Positions 58,889 through 64,000 of a stretch of 64,000 bases of DNA are shown in pieces. The translations under genes were made by a program, and so were the position numbers. Under the pieces are notes generated by a model. It was given only the letters and a program-made list of their open reading frames with translations, was not told where the DNA came from and did no database searches. Source of the DNA: Camellia lanceoleosa (taxonomy: Eukaryota > Streptophyta > Magnoliopsida > Ericales > Theaceae). The stretch is from positions 62,590,009 through 62,654,008 of the forward strand of contig CM045761.1 in NCBI GenBank assembly GCA_025200525.1, in the 5' to 3' direction. Positions within the stretch are counted from its first letter, which is position 1, and each line of letters begins with the position of its first letter.

Positions 58889-61800
58889 ATGCCGAGCATC
58901 ATCAGCAATGAACTCAACGATACCAAATCCACCAAGATCAGAGACATCAGATCCAATGGCGACTCCACTCTTCGGAAGCGAAGATTGAGATCCGATTCGG
59001 CTGCAGAAGACGGAACAAAGTCGAAATCTCCTCGTCGATGCATCAATGGCGGCCTCAATTGCACTGAAAATGTGAGTCTGAAAGTACTTCGATTTGCATC
59101 TGTTGATATTCCGCCATTGATGGTGATAGTGTTGGAGTTTCTTACATTTTTATGTTTTTTTTTTTTTCTCCAGGGAATTATTGAAAAAGAATCTGTTGAT
59201 AATAAGGTTGTCAAATCTCGCGAATTGCTGATGAAAAAATTGTCTGATGATTTTATTGACAAACCAAAATGGAATCCAAGAGGCAAGTTTGAGCAATTTA
59301 AAATGTGGAGTTTAAATTAATAAAATTAAAATTACGAGAACTAAAATGAAATTTCCCTCAAATTAGAGGATTAATGATATATTTGACGTTCGAATAATTA
59401 TTAACCATTTTGAAATTAAATCCGTCTTTCTCTTTCATCAAATCGTCAAAGAATTTAGATGTAAAGTTCAAAAGACACAATGCATTTGTACTCACCGCCG
59501 CAAGTGTGTATATGTATATATATATATATATATATGGACATTATTGTTCGATATTAACCAAATGTTAGTTTTGATCTTATGTAATAGATGCGGTGCAGTT
59601 GAGTGCAGTGAAGGAGGGATTGCATGTATCAACGGCACCACATACGGTTGTGTGCAGGGAAGATGAGAAGATAAGGGTTTTGGAGTTCTGTAAACAATGC
59701 ATAGAGCAAGAGAAAGCAGGGAGTTTGTATGTGTGTGGATGTCCAGGGACTGGGAAATCGCTGTTGATGGAAAGAGTTAAAGACTCTCTGGTCGATTGGG
59801 CACAGGGGGTAAGCTGATTGCCCTTAATTGAATAAGTGTTTGGTTGAAAATGTTAATCTTGCTGCATTACCGGTTTATATTCAACAAACAAATTATTGGT
59901 CACTCCTTTGTTTGGAAATTGTTAAGGGAAAAGTTCAGAACATGTTTTAAGGATTCTATTGTTTGGCATCATTTCCATTGTTCTTGTTTTTGTCTTTGGT
60001 TTTCAATTTTTGTGTTTTTAGAAGTTTGAAAACACGTGTCACTTTTATTTTAATACAAATTTTTTTGGGACCTTATGGAGCATATTTCAATTTTTCCTCA
60101 AACATGAGTTGTCTTTCAGATTTTTTTTTTGCTTGCCAAAACAATATGGATGCTGCTAATGACAGCTCAATAGGCTCTCAATAAGAGAAACAAAATGTCG
60201 AAAAAAATTAGAATATCAATGTATTTTTTACACATCCCAAAGCATTTTCACATTTTTTATACAATTTTTTCAAATCCACCGTGGCTATTAATAGCCCAAA
60301 GTGCATTAATATTACTTCTTCTTTTCTTTTTCTTTTTCTTTTTTATTATTTTTTATTTTTTTATAAACAAAAGCAACTTTTGAAAATGATACCAAACAAA
60401 ATGAATTATACCACAAATGCTAGTATGATTTTCTCTTTGTGTGCAATCCTGGGCACAATTTTCACTTGCACTCACCTGCATTACATCGATTGCAATTATT
60501 TTCCCTATTTTGAAGCTAGCTCTTCAGCTGATCTTTGCACAAGTCATTTGAATGGAACGTAAGAAGAATCATTATGTCATAATTTACCTTTTATGGAGTT
60601 CGACGTAGGATATTAGATGCAAATGCAGGTTAATTGATAAGGAAGTTGGGAAATATAGACGTGCATATAAATTTCCTTTTATTCTGTAATAGGTGACTTT
60701 TTTAACCCTAATACTAATTGAATCACAACTCTTGATGTCAGGCAGGTTTTCAGCCACCGGATGTATTAGCCATAAACTGTACTTCTCTTACTAACACATC
60801 TGAAATTTTCAGTAAGGTACTGAAATCAATGGGATTATTTCTTTTGAGCACCTGAAAATTACAACTTCCATATGCTTACATTGCATTAGCTTTGGCAGAT
60901 ACTTGGAAAAAATCAACCCCAGAAGAAAACCAAAAGTTCTACTTCACCATTAAAGCATCTTCAGAATTTGTACTCGCAAAAGCAGCAATCAACTGGCCTG
61001 AAGATGATGTAAGATGCATTTCCTTACCCATGTGCAGTCCTAGATTCCTTAAAACAATATGGGCCCCTGATCTCTTGATAAAGCAATTAGCTATGTTGAA
61101 TTAAATATAACAAAAGCAAGATCCCTCTGAATTTAAAAATATGATGCAACTTGTTCAAGAATATCAGTATCACCATAAGTATGGTTGTGCTCACGTGGAT
61201 TTCTTGTTTACAGGCTAATTATTGCTGATGAGTTGGATTATTTAATAACTAAAGACCGGGCTGTACTTCATGATCTTTTCATGCTTACGACTTTCCCGTT
61301 TGCTAGATGTATATTGATAGGTATGATGTTGCAAATACAATGTTTTAAAACTTTTTTTGCTCTATTTATGTGATTTTGTGCAGAATTTGATGACAGAGTA
61401 GCTGTTAGCTGCCTGGGGTAAGGGAGTTCTCATATTCCATTTGCTTTTACAGGAATAGCTAATGCTATAGACCTAGCAGATAGATTTCTTCCAAGACTGC
61501 AGTCATTGAATTGTAAGTTAGTTACTTGCTTTAGTCAGTCATCTTTATTCACTATCCTTTCTAATTCATCAGGTCTGGTGACAAGATTCTTCCGCTAAGG
61601 CCCTCTTTGATGCCTGGCCTTCTCCCTAAATTGCTCAACATCTTCAAAACATTTCTCCAATAATTTTGTTCAACCAATGTGTAATTGAATTGTCACCCTA
61701 ACAACTTAGCTGGTTTCCATCAACAAGGATAATTGTTACCTATTGGTATTAGGGAATGTGGAAGTTCCTAGGCCTGCCGTTTGGATAACTCACTTCCTCC

Positions 61801-63110
61801 TTTCTTTTTGCCTAAACCTTCCTTAGCAATAGCAGGAGGCAACTGCTAAGCACTACTTGGTGTAATGCTCAGTGATAGGTGTCTTCTATTCCCCTCTCCA
61901 TCCTCCCATCGAAGTATCACATATAAAAAGGACATAAAAGAATGTGCTATGTTGTTGGTCTTGGTACTTACTGTTTGGTTCTACTTCTACCCATTTCTTG
62001 TGCTAGGCAAGCCTATGGTGGTAACTTTTCGGGCATACTCCAAGGATCATATCATCATGATTCTTCAGCAGAGGTTAATGGTAATTATTGTGCTCCCTTT
62101 TTTGCTTTTCTTTAAACAAGTGGTCTGCTTTTGTTTAATCAAGCAATAATTTTTTATTATTTTGAATTGGATATCCTTGAAAGACCAAATGCTATGTTTT
62201 TTCTATTTAAGACCAAAGGTAAATCACTTTGTGTATAACCTGTTCTCAGTATGGCAGCATCACATCTGAGTGAATGTATGGGTTGGAAATTATGACTTTT
62301 ATGTTTTATTTATCTGAAGTTGGCCTAAGAATTCTAGCTTTTTTTCCAAAAAGCAAGAAGAAAAATAATGCAAGTACGAGGCTGTGAGAAATTATACATT
62401 TGCAGTTGCAATTACAAGTTGATAATTGAACAAGTTGCAACTTAATCATTTTCAGTATTTTCCTAGGAATCCAATGCCACTATTGTGACCTTTCTGCATT
62501 TAATGTTAACATATCTAAGTACTTCAATTGTGGAGATACCGCAACGTTCAAGGAATGTGTAAAAAAGTTCTTAAAATGCAATCTTTAAATTCTAAAACAG
62601 AATTTATTTGTTATTGACTTAAGACTGAATGCTATTCTCTTTATTAAAATAAAATAAAATAAAATAAAATGGAATCTTCAAACTCTAAAACAGAATTTAT
62701 TTATTTATTCATTTATTTGTTATTGACTCAACTCAAGACTGAATGCTATTCTCTTCCAACAGGCACTTCCGTACATTGTCTTTCAACCGCAAGCCCTGGA
62801 ACTCTGTGCCAGAGTGAGTCACCACCATTGATTTTTTCTGTGTTCTGATAAATAATGATTGCTTCTCTTTTCTTGACACATTGCCATTAATTTGGTAGTG
62901 GATCTGTATATGTAATATTACTTGAATGAATTCTCTTGATGTTAAGGATGCAGCCTCAATTTTCTATATTTCAAGTTAGCAGTGAAACTTCAGCACCAAA
63001 CACCATTATGTGTAATTGTCTCATGAGCAAAGAAATTGATTATCTTTTAAAACATGGCAGAAAGTTGCAGCTGCATCTGGAGATATGAGGAAAGCTCTGT
63101 GCATCTGCAG
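58889..63110 (+). CDS. CDC6: CDC6 DNA replication licensing factor, copy C (intact as far as seen; 3' part beyond window)
   Basis: Ten exons join without a stop to give about 346 residues: 58889-59071, 59174-59282, 59588-59808, 60742-60816, 60899-61008, 61214-61320, 61453-61512, 62007-62080, 62763-62813, 63061-63110. CDC6 is a nuclear AAA+ ATPase that binds ORC and loads the MCM2-7 helicase. Seen here: a basic N-terminus with RKRRLRSD and a CDK-type site SPRR (residues 47-50); Walker A GCPGTGKS (148-155); Walker B LIIADELD (234-241); DRFLPRLQSL; FRAYSKD; and SGDMRKAL (336-343, sensor 2 type). The ATG is supported by its match in all three copies and the E2F sites upstream. Intron 2 has a GC donor (AGAG|GCAAGT); other introns are GT-AG. 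The remaining exons, including the winged-helix part, should lie beyond 64000; copy A shows their likely form. This is the only CDC6 copy in the window that could be functional. Confidence 0.9.
59540..59639 (+). other. 100-bp segment deleted from CDC6-A and CDC6-B
   Basis: Copy C has this segment, including the intron 2 acceptor (TAATAG at 59582-59587) and 52 bases of exon 3. Copies A (near 10898) and B (near 49370) go directly from ATATGGAC to ACATACGG. The breakpoints are the same in both. Confidence 0.9.
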
Positions 63111-64000
63111 GTTGGCCTTTTATTGCCATAGTTACAGTACTTAATTAGTAGCATATGTTGAACTTGTATTGTATTCAAGATGATTGAAATTAGATTGGTA
63201 GAAAATGTGCTTAGAAGTAATCATCAAGAAGATGACAGTGTCATTGAAATAATGTTAAAAAAAAGTTGACTTCTATAGAATTTTTTGGACTTAATGATTA
63301 CTATACATGTACACCATCTGTGTGTGAGCAATGGGTGTAATAAGCTTAACACTCTTTTGGAATATGTAAATAAGGATGTCGTCCATACTTATGTGCAGCT
63401 AAACAATTATCATGCATACAAGAGAGTAAACTTAGGGGCATAGTATGGGAATTTTTTAGATGTCAATGGCCAACATTAGCAATTTTTACTTACAAGGAAG
63501 GCTATATCAATAAGATGATATGGATATATTACAATCCAGCAATGTTGATGTATCAATGGATATTATCTGCAGAAATCAATTGTACTTTTGAAAAGTGCAA
63601 ATTTTAATTTAAAAGATCATAAGAACATTTTGAAAGTTTTAATGTAACAGACATATCTAGGTCTTGAAAATACAGACATCTACAAGTATATCGCTGATAT
63701 TTAATTTGATGCTAATTTATATATGCCTGTGCAATTAATTACACCGATAACAATCTACTCTCCCCTTCTCTCTCTTCTTTATGGGGCTTGGCTTCATTCA
63801 AGTGTGCATCCATGATGCTCTCCCTTGATCTCATTTTAAGCAGTACTAATGACTGAGAAATTAGATTCCACGAGAAATGTAGGAATTTGCTGTCTTTCTT
63901 GCATATATTACTATTGCTAAATCTTATTAACTGCAAGGTAGTCACTCAGCCCTGTGATAGGCTTTAAATTGTAAATGTAGTATCAGCAATATCTACAACC
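63111..64000 (+). other. CDC6-C intron 10, cut by the window end
   Basis: Matches CDC6-A 14362-15251 closely. The exon 11 acceptor is expected roughly 130 bp beyond the window, by comparison with 15377 in copy A. The minus-strand open frame at 63739-63945 is not supported as a gene. Confidence 0.85.

Overview
This window is nuclear DNA of a flowering plant, most likely a eudicot. The genes have introns with GT–AG borders, the sequence is very AT-rich, and there are R2R3-MYB exons, a CDC6 gene and many plant-type transposons. No bacterial or organellar signature was seen. I cannot name the species.

The backbone is a decaying tandem array of one ancestral unit: an R2R3-MYB gene of the MYB98/MYB64/MYB119 type on the minus strand, a spacer, and a CDC6 (DNA replication licensing) gene on the plus strand, transcribed divergently. 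Traces of four units are visible. Unit 1 has MYB-1 (4938-7797) and CDC6-A (10195-17075). Unit 2 keeps only a 3'-truncated MYB-2 (exons at 22225-23013). Unit 3 has MYB-3 (35957-38829) and a truncated CDC6-B (47243-49539). Unit 4 has lost its MYB and keeps CDC6-C (58889 to beyond the window end). All three MYB copies carry inactivating lesions in exon 1, and copies 2 and 3 carry more. CDC6-A and CDC6-B are pseudogenes that share a 100-bp deletion. CDC6-C is open through its first ten exons and is the only copy that looks functional. Its promoter keeps two E2F-type sites, and its second intron has a GC donor.

The array is full of mobile elements whose borders can be read from target-site duplications and, in several cases, from the empty site in a sister unit. 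There are four large TG...CA elements with 5-bp duplications that look like solo LTRs (23569-25993, 28314-30636, 40275-42584, 50923-54267). There are Mutator-type elements with 9-bp duplications (899-2050, 2467-3128, 43419-44563 and their copies), Tourist/PIF-Harbinger-type elements with TAA/TTA duplications (8802-9216, 46617-47024, 47735-49137, 54719-55462), and a hAT-type element with an 8-bp duplication (9263-10008). There is an ORF1-only LINE (19619-22207), LINE 3' ends (26257-26830) and a split LINE reverse-transcriptase fragment (50477-54500).

Region by region: 1-8630 MYB unit 1; 8631-18000 CDC6-A; 18596-26160 MYB unit 2 with LINE and LTR insertions; 26160-30960 single-copy AT-rich DNA, LINE ends and an LTR; 30967-39900 MYB unit 3; 39940-50476 spacer and CDC6-B; 50477-54500 LINE and LTR debris; 54520-64000 spacer and CDC6-C. 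Identities between copies were judged by eye.
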